Assembly: GCA_937896115.1 (NCBI GenBank)
Contig: CALBLB010000040.1
Span: 1-5,560, forward strand
Length of the DNA: 5,560 bases
Direction of reading: 5' to 3'
Origin: an uncultured Succinatimonas sp.
GTDB taxonomy: Bacteria; Pseudomonadota; Gammaproteobacteria; Enterobacterales; Succinivibrionaceae
The translations under genes were made by a program, and so were the position numbers. The notes below the pieces were generated by a model that ran no database searches, had not been told where the DNA came from, and was given only the letters and a program-made list of their open reading frames with translations. Positions 1 to 5,166 of the stretch are shown here, piece after piece. Each line of letters starts with the position of its first letter. The first letter of the stretch is position 1.

Positions 1-561
1 CAGGCTGTCGATGATGGCCAAAGACTCCACCTGATATCCCATCTTTCTTAACATTTCCCCGCCGTGCTGGAAGGATTTTTCCACGATGAAACCCATACCC
101 TCAAGCTCGGCCCCTGCCTGCTCTGTAAGATCGATTATCCCTTTGGCAGCATTGCCGTTGGCAAGAAAATCGTCGATAAACAGTACTTTATCACCTTTTT
201 TCAAGAATTCTTTGGAACAACACACGCTGTAAGTTCTCTGTTTGGTAAAAGAAAACACCTCGGTAACGAGCATGTCCTGCATAGTGGAAGGTTTTTTCTT
301 TTTGGCAAAGACTACGGGAACATTTAGGAGGAAACCTACCATAATAGCAGGGGCTATGCCCGAAGCCTCGATGGTCAGGATCTTGTTTATATCCTTATTG
401 GCAAATCTTCTGACAAATTCTATGGACATGGATTGCAGCAAAGTAGGATCTATCTGGTGATTCACAAAACTGTCAACCTTTAAGATCCCTCCTTCAAGAC
501 ATTTACCGTCACGCTTGATACGCTCTATCAACGGTGCAAAAGGTTTGTAATCAGCAGCCAT
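1..561 (-). CDS. xpt: Xanthine phosphoribosyltransferase, 3' end outside window
   Basis: This is a type I phosphoribosyltransferase that joins xanthine to PRPP to give XMP, a cytoplasmic purine-salvage step. The visible 187 codons have no stop. The protein aligns from memory along its whole length with Bacillus subtilis Xpt (about 194 residues), so probably only around ten C-terminal residues are missing. Signature stretches are LKVDSFVNHQIDP (residues 27-39), the TIEASGIAPA segment (63-72), the PRPP-binding loop FIDDFLANGNAAKG (128-141), and EKSFQ (161-165) followed by GYQVESLA (175-182). The ATG at 559-561 is preceded by AGAGGAAA at a usable distance, supporting this start. It is divergent from the tRNA gene, with 194 bp between. 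No purine-riboswitch-like core is visible upstream. The identification is confident; whether the enzyme prefers xanthine or guanine cannot be read from sequence. Confidence 0.95.
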   Translation of the reverse strand, partial: MAADYKPFAPLIERIKRDGKCLEGGILKVDSFVNHQIDPTLLQSMSIEFVRRFANKDINKILTIEASGIAPAIMVGFLLNVPVVFAKKKKPSTMQDMLVTEVFSFTKQRTYSVCCSKEFLKKGDKVLFIDDFLANGNAAKGIIDLTEQAGAELEGMGFIVEKSFQHGGEMLRKMGYQVESLAIIDSL

Positions 562-626
562 TTTTTTCCTCTTTTTATAAACTGCAAAGATCTGCGTTGC
601 TCTTTAATCAAAAATTGATTGAAAGC

Positions 627-646
627 TTTGAAAAAGCCTTTTCAAA
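627..646. repeat. Perfect 8-bp inverted repeat upstream of xpt
   Basis: TTTGAAAA (627-634) and TTTTCAAA (639-646) are exact reverse complements separated by AGCC. The arms are AT-rich and no T-run suggests termination in either direction, so an operator or a weak leader hairpin of the xpt transcript is more likely than a terminator. Its function is not known. Confidence 0.55.
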
Positions 647-716
647 CCTCAGATACCAAGTAAAATCAGTTTAAAACTCAAGTAACTTTTTGATTAAAAG
701 AAAAATTTTATATTTA

Positions 717-745
717 TTTAAAAAACTGACGTTTTTTGTTAGAAT
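717..745 (+). promoter_or_regulatory. Probable sigma-70 promoter of tRNA-Thr
   Basis: A -10 hexamer TAGAAT (740-745, 5 of 6) sits 17 bp after a weak -35 TTTAAA (717-722, 4 of 6). It is followed by the GC-rich discriminator GGCGTC just before the tRNA. Such a discriminator is typical of stringently controlled stable-RNA promoters. The predicted start near 752 would leave only a few bases of 5' leader for RNase P to remove. Confidence 0.5.
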
Positions 746-755
746 ACTTGGCGTC

Positions 756-831
756 GCTGGCATAGCTCAGTAGGTAGAGCACCTGATTCGTAACCAGGGG
801 GTCGCAGGTTCGATTCCTGTTGCCAGCACCA
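756..831 (+). tRNA. tRNA-Thr (anticodon CGT), CCA encoded
   Basis: The 76-nt sequence folds as a standard cloverleaf. The acceptor stem GCTGGCA/TGCCAGC has 7 perfect pairs, and the D stem is GCTC/GAGC. The anticodon loop TTCGTAA has CGT at 789-791, and the T arm is GCAGG-TTCGATT-CCTGT with one G-T pair. The 3' end is discriminator A (828) plus CCA (829-831). Anticodon CGU reads ACG, hence threonine. The G1-C72 and C2-G71 pairs match the known E. coli threonyl identity elements. The anticodon stem CCTGA/CCAGG closes with an A31-C39 mismatch (786 and 794), which is unusual but tolerable. A single tRNA is present, with its own promoter and terminator. Confidence 0.97.
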
Positions 832-835
832 GATA

Positions 836-864
836 AAGAGCCTCTTATGAGGCTTTTTTCTTTT
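836..864 (+). terminator. Intrinsic terminator after tRNA-Thr
   Basis: The stem AGCCTC (839-844) / GAGGCT (849-854) has a TTAT loop and is flanked by AAAG and a T-rich run (T6, C, T4). The A-side lets the stem extend by several A-T pairs. It starts 5 nt after the tRNA CCA end and should end the tRNA transcript. It also argues that the next gene uses its own promoter or readthrough. Confidence 0.88.
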
Positions 865-921
865 AAAATTGGCGCATTATCCTGCAAAAGTGCATGCGTT
901 TCAACATCTTCAGGAGACGAT

Positions 922-1299
922 GTGGATTTTTTAAAACCTTTTATTGTCTCATCCTGCTTTTTAATGGCCTGGTGGATCATGGCCATGCACGGTTATGCTT
1001 TATTTCCCGATTCTTTTCAAAGAATAGTATTGCTGAGCTTAGCCAGTGTCGTACTCAGCGTGCAGGGAGTAATTTTCAACCGCCAAAAGCGTAAATTCTC
1101 CGCTCTTTTTACCTGGTCTTTTGCCTGGGCCTGCTGGGCATTTTTTGCCGAGCAAAAACTCCTTTTAATTCCGGGCACTGCTGCCTATGAATCCTCCCTT
1201 ACCGTCTACAACCTCTTTCGCTATTTTCTGATGGTTGCAGTATTCGTGATCCTCTTAAAAGAGTGGTTCTTAGCACTGCGCGGCATAGGTCGCAACTAA
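922..1299 (+). CDS. Small four-helix membrane protein, function unknown
   Basis: I do not recognise this family. The 125-residue protein is strongly hydrophobic, with four likely membrane segments at about residues 7-28, 35-52, 59-76 and 98-119. The basic loop NRQKRK (53-58) between the second and third segments suggests N- and C-termini in the cytoplasm. Aromatic residues are abundant (AWW at 16-18, then FTWSFAWACWAFF at 63-75). I chose the GTG at 922 because AGGAG (912-916) lies 5 nt upstream. Longer in-frame ATG starts at 820 and 847 lie within the tRNA and its terminator hairpin, and the ATG at 964 lacks a Shine-Dalgarno and would cut into the first helix. No neighbour shares its strand closely enough to define an operon, and no clear promoter is visible between 865 and 911. 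That the gene is real is fairly likely; its role is open. Confidence 0.7.
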   Translation: MDFLKPFIVSSCFLMAWWIMAMHGYALFPDSFQRIVLLSLASVVLSVQGVIFNRQKRKFSALFTWSFAWACWAFFAEQKLLLIPGTAAYESSLTVYNLFRYFLMVAVFVILLKEWFLALRGIGRN

Positions 1300-1349
1300 A
1301 AAATTTTTCCACGTTTAACGCCTATTTACTTTGGCGGATCTAGCCTGAC

Positions 1350-1374
1350 TGTGGAAAAAAATCTTTTTTCCACA
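1350..1374. repeat. Perfect 11-bp inverted repeat with DnaA-box-like arms
   Basis: TGTGGAAAAAA (1350-1360) and TTTTTTCCACA (1364-1374) are exact reverse complements with the spacer ATC. Each arm contains TTTTCCACA, which fits the relaxed E. coli DnaA-box consensus TTWTNCACA. A near copy, TTTTCCACG, is at 1305-1313. There is no T-run after the second arm, so it does not look like an intrinsic terminator. An operator, a DnaA-binding site or an mRNA hairpin are all possible. Confidence 0.6.
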
Positions 1375-1382
1375 AGCACAAT

Positions 1383-1448
1383 GTTTCCCAAGACGAGGGC
1401 ACAAGCCCTTAAAAACTTACGGCGTATTCCGCCTTTTATTTGGGAAAC
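1383..1448 (+). promoter_or_regulatory. Nested hairpin leader covering the ribosome-binding region
   Basis: GTTTCCCAA (1383-1391) pairs perfectly with TTGGGAAAC (1440-1448). Inside it are two small hairpins: AGGGC-ACAA-GCCCT (1396-1409) and GGCG-TATTC-CGCC (1421-1433). The 3' strand of the outer stem contains GGGA, the only (weak) Shine-Dalgarno candidate for the ATG at 1452. Folding would therefore hide the ribosome-binding site. No known riboswitch class is recognised. Confidence 0.45.
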
Positions 1449-1451
1449 TTT

Positions 1452-3845
1452 ATGCATCATCATCCCCATGCACCCGCATTGCATTTAAGCGCCATAGCTT
1501 CGGCACTGCTTTGCCTTCATTCCGTACACGCCGCCGAACTGCCGGTACTGGCCGAAATCAAACCTGACGGAGTAATGATCAATTCAGACGAGCAGAGTAT
1601 GTTCGTTGTTTCCAACAAAAACAACAATGTGCTTAAATGGAATTCTTTCAACGTCTCCGAAGACGCGGTACTCTCCTTTGACAATCACAATTATTTGAAT
1701 CTGGTCTTAGGCGGCAGTCCGTCATGTATTAACGGCAGAATCCAAGGTTTTGGCAACGTTTACATCGTAAATCCCGCCGGGATCAGCGCAGGAGTCAATT
1801 CCTCGATTCAAGCTCCGAAACTTGGCTTGATCACCTCCAAAATAGATGACGGTGTCATCGAGAATTTCACAGCCACAGGTAGCCTCAGCCTGCCCGATGA
1901 AAAGCACGGAATGGGACGAGTCAATCTCCTAGGACAGATCAATACCGACAATCTCATCGTCGACGGCGGGCAAATCGTGATCAGGGATATTGCCAATATC
2001 CGAGATATTGCAGGCGATCCCCTGCACAACCGCAACAGCGAGCGTTTAAGCCTGCGCTCCTCCGTAAAACGCATCGATATAGGTTGCGATGAAAAAAGCG
2101 ATCTTAAAAATGAACGCAATCTCTCAGGAGACGATCTTTTTTTGCATCGCGGCGAGACGCCTATATCTACCAAAGAAGAACTTTTGGCCGTAAAAAAAGA
2201 CGGTAAATACTTTCTTACCAACGATCTGGAGTTAGGCGAGCTTTCCTCACCGCTTTTACCAAACGTTCCTTTCAGCGGCACTTTTGACGGTGCTTACAGT
2301 CGCATAAGTTTTTCTCAAAGTAGCAGCGATGCTTTTACAGGACTGTTTGCAAATTTAAATGAAGCCGAGGTAAACCGTCTCTTTATCAATGCCGTTTTAA
2401 GCGTACCCTCGGTTGATAAAGCCAACTTGGGAGGGCTTGCTGCAAACATTAAAAACAGCACCTTAAAAGATCTTGAAGTACATACTGAGCTTTTAGGAGA
2501 AATCGCTAAGGATAAAGCCTTTAATTTTGGGGCCTTGGCAGGAACACTAGAAGGCAATAACTATATAAGCAACGTACTTGCCCTAACCTCCCAGGACACC
2601 GTTTTAAAACTTGCGGACAACAGCAACAATTCCCAAATAAAAGCAGGACTAATCGCAGGTTTTAACAACGGACTGCTCACTGCAGAAGGCTTTAGTTACG
2701 GTATGGCAGACGGGAGTAGCACGTCTTTACCTCAAATAGGCAAAGTTATAGGCTACAGCACCTTGGCATCCTCTTTAAACGAAGCTTTTGACAATGCAGA
2801 TGATCAGACTCAATTTCTAAAGCTTTCCGAAGATCCTTCAGATCCTGAACTCTATACCAATAAAAATTTCTACGATCCCTTCTTTAGCGAAAACTTCGCT
2901 CTGGACTACGACGAGAGATCCCCTGACTATATCGACTTATCGTCAAACCAAAGTTTTTATCTGCCCTATTTTGCCAATACCGTGGCCAAACCTCAGACCG
3001 AGGCAGGACTTTTTGAATTTAGCTTAAAGAGCAAAAAGTTATCCGAGGATAAACTTGGCCGCGGCTTTTATTTCGTCAATACCGATCTTAATAACAACCA
3101 ATCTGCCTCTTTAACAGGTCTTGCTTTGGTAACCACCGTTGTTCCTAAACCCGATCCTGAACCGTCAATTCCGGATCCTAAACCTACCGATCCTGATCCG
3201 GACCCCACCGTACCCGATCCTGAACCTTCCGTACCTGATCCTAATCCTGAAATTCCTGAGCCTGAACCGTCGACTCCTGAACCCGAGCCCACAGATCCAG
3301 ATCCCTCTTCTCCGGATCCTGAGCCTTCCGTACCCGATCCCGATCCTGAAACTCCCGAGCCTGAACCGTCGAAACCCGATCCCGAGCCCACAGATCCTGA
3401 GCCCTCTATTCCGGATCCTGAGCCTTCCGTACCCGATCCCGATCCTGAAACTCCCGAGCCAAAGCCGTCGACTCCCGAACCCAAGCCCACAGATCCTGAG
3501 ACCCCTGAACCTGAGCCGTCAATTCCTGAACCTAAGCCTGCAGATCCTGAGCCTTCTGTTCCGGATCTTGAGCCTGATAAGCCTGAGCAAGATCTGTCGC
3601 AACCAAGCCAGACTACAGATGATCGCCGTGATCATGAGAAAGTAGCCACTACCAGATCTGATGACGCACATCAAATACACTCTCCTGTAGAAAATTCACC
3701 GGTAAGTGAATTGATGTTACGTGCTCCGAAACTAAAACAGGATATTTTGGAGAGAGCCGAAGCTGTTATCCAACGGATCTATGCCGCTTTAACCCCGGCT
3801 CCAAGCGATCCCAATTCAAAAGAAAAGGAACAGCGTCAGGCTTAA
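1452..3845 (+). CDS. TPS-domain (filamentous-haemagglutinin-type) exoprotein with GLUG-like and Pro-rich repeats
   Basis: This is probably a secreted or surface adhesin-like protein of the two-partner secretion TpsA type, 797 residues from the ATG at 1452. It has a signal peptide (about 1-27, with an odd His-rich start and a likely cut near VHA/AEL). A TPS domain follows (about 29-200). It shows VLKWNSFNV (60-68), LGGSPSCINGRIQGFGNVYIVNPAGIS (86-112) and APKLGLITS (121-129), matching the haemagglutination-activity fold; NPAG replaces the usual NPNG. Next is a GLUG-like region (about 238-420) with FSGTFDG (274-280) and GLFANL, GGLAAN, GALAGT and AGLIAG blocks. Residues 565-713 are almost all P, D, E, S, T and K. 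The tail has one probable amphipathic helix (about 751-780). An upstream in-frame TTG (1440) lacks a Shine-Dalgarno. It is short for a TpsA, and no TpsB is in the window. The domain call is firm; the adhesin role is inferred. Confidence 0.88.
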   Translation: MHHHPHAPALHLSAIASALLCLHSVHAAELPVLAEIKPDGVMINSDEQSMFVVSNKNNNVLKWNSFNVSEDAVLSFDNHNYLNLVLGGSPSCINGRIQGFGNVYIVNPAGISAGVNSSIQAPKLGLITSKIDDGVIENFTATGSLSLPDEKHGMGRVNLLGQINTDNLIVDGGQIVIRDIANIRDIAGDPLHNRNSERLSLRSSVKRIDIGCDEKSDLKNERNLSGDDLFLHRGETPISTKEELLAVKKDGKYFLTNDLELGELSSPLLPNVPFSGTFDGAYSRISFSQSSSDAFTGLFANLNEAEVNRLFINAVLSVPSVDKANLGGLAANIKNSTLKDLEVHTELLGEIAKDKAFNFGALAGTLEGNNYISNVLALTSQDTVLKLADNSNNSQIKAGLIAGFNNGLLTAEGFSYGMADGSSTSLPQIGKVIGYSTLASSLNEAFDNADDQTQFLKLSEDPSDPELYTNKNFYDPFFSENFALDYDERSPDYIDLSSNQSFYLPYFANTVAKPQTEAGLFEFSLKSKKLSEDKLGRGFYFVNTDLNNNQSASLTGLALVTTVVPKPDPEPSIPDPKPTDPDPDPTVPDPEPSVPDPNPEIPEPEPSTPEPEPTDPDPSSPDPEPSVPDPDPETPEPEPSKPDPEPTDPEPSIPDPEPSVPDPDPETPEPKPSTPEPKPTDPETPEPEPSIPEPKPADPEPSVPDLEPDKPEQDLSQPSQTTDDRRDHEKVATTRSDDAHQIHSPVENSPVSELMLRAPKLKQDILERAEAVIQRIYAALTPAPSDPNSKEKEQRQA
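3144..3590 (+). repeat. Pro/Asp/Glu-rich repeat region with a 99-bp unit
   Basis: The coding region for residues 565-713 repeats P-[DE]-P-x motifs. A higher-order unit of 33 codons is visible: unit 1 at 3213-3311, unit 2 at 3312-3410, and unit 3 at 3411-3524 (lengthened by 5 codons). Each unit starts with PDPEPSVPDP. The first 50 bp of units 2 and 3 (3312-3361 and 3411-3460) are identical. The protein stretch should be an extended, acidic, unfolded spacer. Sequence identity at DNA level suggests recent unit duplication and possible length variation between strains. Confidence 0.9.
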
Positions 3846-4897
3846 ATTCCTTGCCTTGGTACCGCAGGAGCTTGTTCCTGCGGTTTATTTCGCGCATCAA
3901 AATAGAATTTTCTATTGTCAAAAACCGCTTCTCCTGATGTGGCCATACCGCCGTCATTGTAAATGCTGCCGCGGTTTATCAGTCTTGAGGAGCCGTCAAG
4001 CTCTAAAAGACCGCTGGCATAAATTTTTAAACCGTTGCGATTTTCAAAAGCACTGTGATCACTCATGCTCATAAACCCCTTAAGGTTCATTACATGCTGA
4101 TTACCAAGACTGGCACCGTCGCTAAATAACAAACTTCCGCCCTGTTCAACCTCAAAGATCCCGTAATTTACGCAAGATGCCGTATCGGCAAAACTCAAAG
4201 AACCCTGCAACAAAATATTGCGCCGATTTGACAATTGCGAAGATCCCGACAACGTCACCGCCGATCCTGAGGACAGGGTAAACCTGCCGTGATTTGCCAA
4301 AATGGCATTTTTGGAGGCTATGATCCTTGATCCGGCACTAAATTCCAAAGTGCCTTTATTCTCAAAATTTCCGCCTTTCATGCTTATTAAAGCATTGTCA
4401 AAAACACTGCGAGCGCTAAGCTCCACTTTGGCATTGTCTGTAAGTGCAAACAGCGACTGCGGGAATACTTCCAAAGCTCCTATGCTTTTAAAAGTGGAGC
4501 TTTTCCCAAGATTCACCGTAGTATCTGCTTTTAACACGGTACGCCCCTGAGATAAGAAAGAACTCATAAGCTCAAGATTCAGCGTGCTGTTATCCTCAGC
4601 TATCAATTCGCCTCTTACCGTCAGACTACCGCGGCGTTTAAGGTTTAACGTATTAGCTTTTGCCAAAGTAACGCTGCTGCCTGCTTTGATGATCACCTGC
4701 CCTGAGATCTCAACGCCGTTATTAAAGGTACCGTCGCTTACGATTTCATAACATTTTGAGCTTTCAACCTTCAAAGGGAGCATGGCAGGATCTGCAAGCT
4801 CTGCGCATTTGGCAGCATAGGTCAGATGACACGGCAAGTACAAAAGAACTGCCGCACCAAGCTTAATCAGAGAATTTTTTAAAATATCGTTAATCAT
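3842..4897 (-). CDS. Exported repeat protein, probable parallel beta-helix, function unknown
   Basis: This is a 351-residue protein with a clear signal peptide: hydrophobic stretch about 10-27, cut probably after TYA or TYAA. No specific family is recognised. From about residue 56 it is a chain of short beta-prone segments rich in G, S, N and L. From residue 178 at least seven units of about 20-22 residues are visible, starting at 178, 200, 222, 243, 264, 284 and 306. Each opens with an N-containing turn (FENKG, LANHG, LSNRR, VNYG, LGNQ, FENRN, LINRG) and continues with a [FL]xxxxGSxxxxS pattern. This resembles autotransporter passenger domains, but there is no C-terminal beta-barrel, lipobox or anchor. 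Cys31 and Cys49 could form a disulfide. The ATG at 4895-4897 follows AGGA by only 3 nt. The last codons carry the neighbour's terminator. The protein is likely periplasmic or secreted; a decayed autotransporter fragment is also possible. Confidence 0.8.
   Translation of the reverse strand: MINDILKNSLIKLGAAVLLYLPCHLTYAAKCAELADPAMLPLKVESSKCYEIVSDGTFNNGVEISGQVIIKAGSSVTLAKANTLNLKRRGSLTVRGELIAEDNSTLNLELMSSFLSQGRTVLKADTTVNLGKSSTFKSIGALEVFPQSLFALTDNAKVELSARSVFDNALISMKGGNFENKGTLEFSAGSRIIASKNAILANHGRFTLSSGSAVTLSGSSQLSNRRNILLQGSLSFADTASCVNYGIFEVEQGGSLLFSDGASLGNQHVMNLKGFMSMSDHSAFENRNGLKIYASGLLELDGSSRLINRGSIYNDGGMATSGEAVFDNRKFYFDARNKPQEQAPAVPRQGI
3861..3890 (+). terminator. Intrinsic terminator of the TPS-domain gene, inside the convergent CDS
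   Basis: ACCGCAGGA (3861-3869) pairs perfectly with TCCTGCGGT (3876-3884) around the loop GCTTGT, followed by TTATTT. It lies 15 bp after the plus-strand stop. Read on the minus strand, the same bases encode residues near the C-terminus of the convergent protein (around QEQAPAVP). On the minus strand no T-run follows the stem, so it should work mainly for the plus-strand gene. Confidence 0.85.
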
Positions 4898-5166
4898 GCA
4901 TCCTATGTTAACAAAATCATGATCTTTTGCCTTGGCACATCTTGCGAATTTATAAGCTTACAGCCTGCCCTGTCCTTTTACAGTAAGGGTTTTTAAATAT
5001 TTGCCTTATAGATCATAACAGTACCCGCAAACAATGACTGTTTCGCCATTTAAACTAAAGGCTTTTTGTGAGAAAATAATGACCATTGCAGAGTTTTAGC
5101 AACCAAAATTCCGCATTAAAGTTTCAATTTCAGACCAAAATAAAAAATCGTTGTACAGGATTTCAT
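4898..5166. other. Divergent spacer between the beta-helix gene and glk
   Basis: This is 269 bp of AT-rich non-coding sequence. It should hold promoters for both flanking genes. Only the minus-strand candidate is reasonable; for glk an AATAAT (5075-5080) lacks a good -35. A TTGTGA (5066-5071) resembles one CRP half-site but the second half is poor. CTGT-CCTTTT-ACAG (4970-4983) with a following GGGTTTTT is a weak hairpin of unclear use. Confidence 0.5.
4949..4976 (-). promoter_or_regulatory. Possible promoter of the beta-helix gene
   Basis: Read on the minus strand, -35 AGGACA (4971-4976, 4 of 6) and -10 TATAAA (4949-4954, 5 of 6) are 16 bp apart. Transcription would start about 45 bases before the ATG at 4897. 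It is the best pair seen in this spacer but is weak on the -35 side. Confidence 0.35.

Larger units (their letters stand above)
562..755. other. Divergent spacer between xpt and tRNA-Thr with AT-rich dyads
   Basis: This 194-bp AT-rich region must hold the xpt promoter and the tRNA promoter. It contains two perfect dyads: AATCAA-AAA-TTGATT at 606-620, and TTTGAAAA-AGCC-TTTTCAAA at 627-646. An imperfect palindrome, GCAAAGATCTGC (584-595), partly resembles the PurR core GCAAACGTTTGC (9 of 12 by eye). No convincing -35/-10 pair for xpt was found. No coding sequence is seen here. Confidence 0.6.
1300..1451 (+). promoter_or_regulatory. Structured, palindrome-rich leader of the TPS-domain gene
   Basis: This 152-bp spacer holds two structural blocks. 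One is a perfect 11-bp inverted repeat (1350-1374). The other is a nested foldable block (1383-1448) ending at the start codon region. A TTTTTCCAC copy at 1304-1312 also matches one arm of the first repeat. No confident -35/-10 pair and no clear terminator for the preceding gene could be assigned. Confidence 0.5.

Noticed and set aside
562..755. Purine riboswitch upstream of xpt
   Set aside because: Known xpt leaders in Firmicutes carry one, but the conserved loop and junction motifs are not seen here on the minus strand.
820..921. Longer N-terminus of the small membrane protein from ATG 820 or 847
   Set aside because: These starts lie inside the tRNA 3' end or the terminator stem, while GTG 922 has a good Shine-Dalgarno.
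714..986. Minus-strand frame giving a GNRNRTCDPLVTNQ-like protein
   Set aside because: It is the antisense translation of the tRNA-Thr gene, a well-known annotation artefact, and lies over the tRNA and terminator.
1440..1451. TTG start for the TPS-domain protein
   Set aside because: No Shine-Dalgarno precedes it and it lies in the outer leader stem; ATG 1452 has a weak but correctly placed GGGA.
3068..3490. Minus-strand Gly-Ser repeat frame opposite the Pro-rich region
   Set aside because: It is the mirror of Pro/Asp/Glu codons on the other strand; the plus-strand frame has the signal peptide and known domains.
3139..3645. Plus-strand shifted frame of Leu/Pro/Ile repeats
   Set aside because: It is an out-of-frame reading of the same repetitive DNA, with no Shine-Dalgarno or domain signal.
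3693..3712. Inverted repeat AATTCAC / GTGAATT as terminator of the beta-helix gene
   Set aside because: The 7-bp stem is AT-rich and is followed on the minus strand by only a short T-run; it lies within the TPS coding region, so it is too weak to call.
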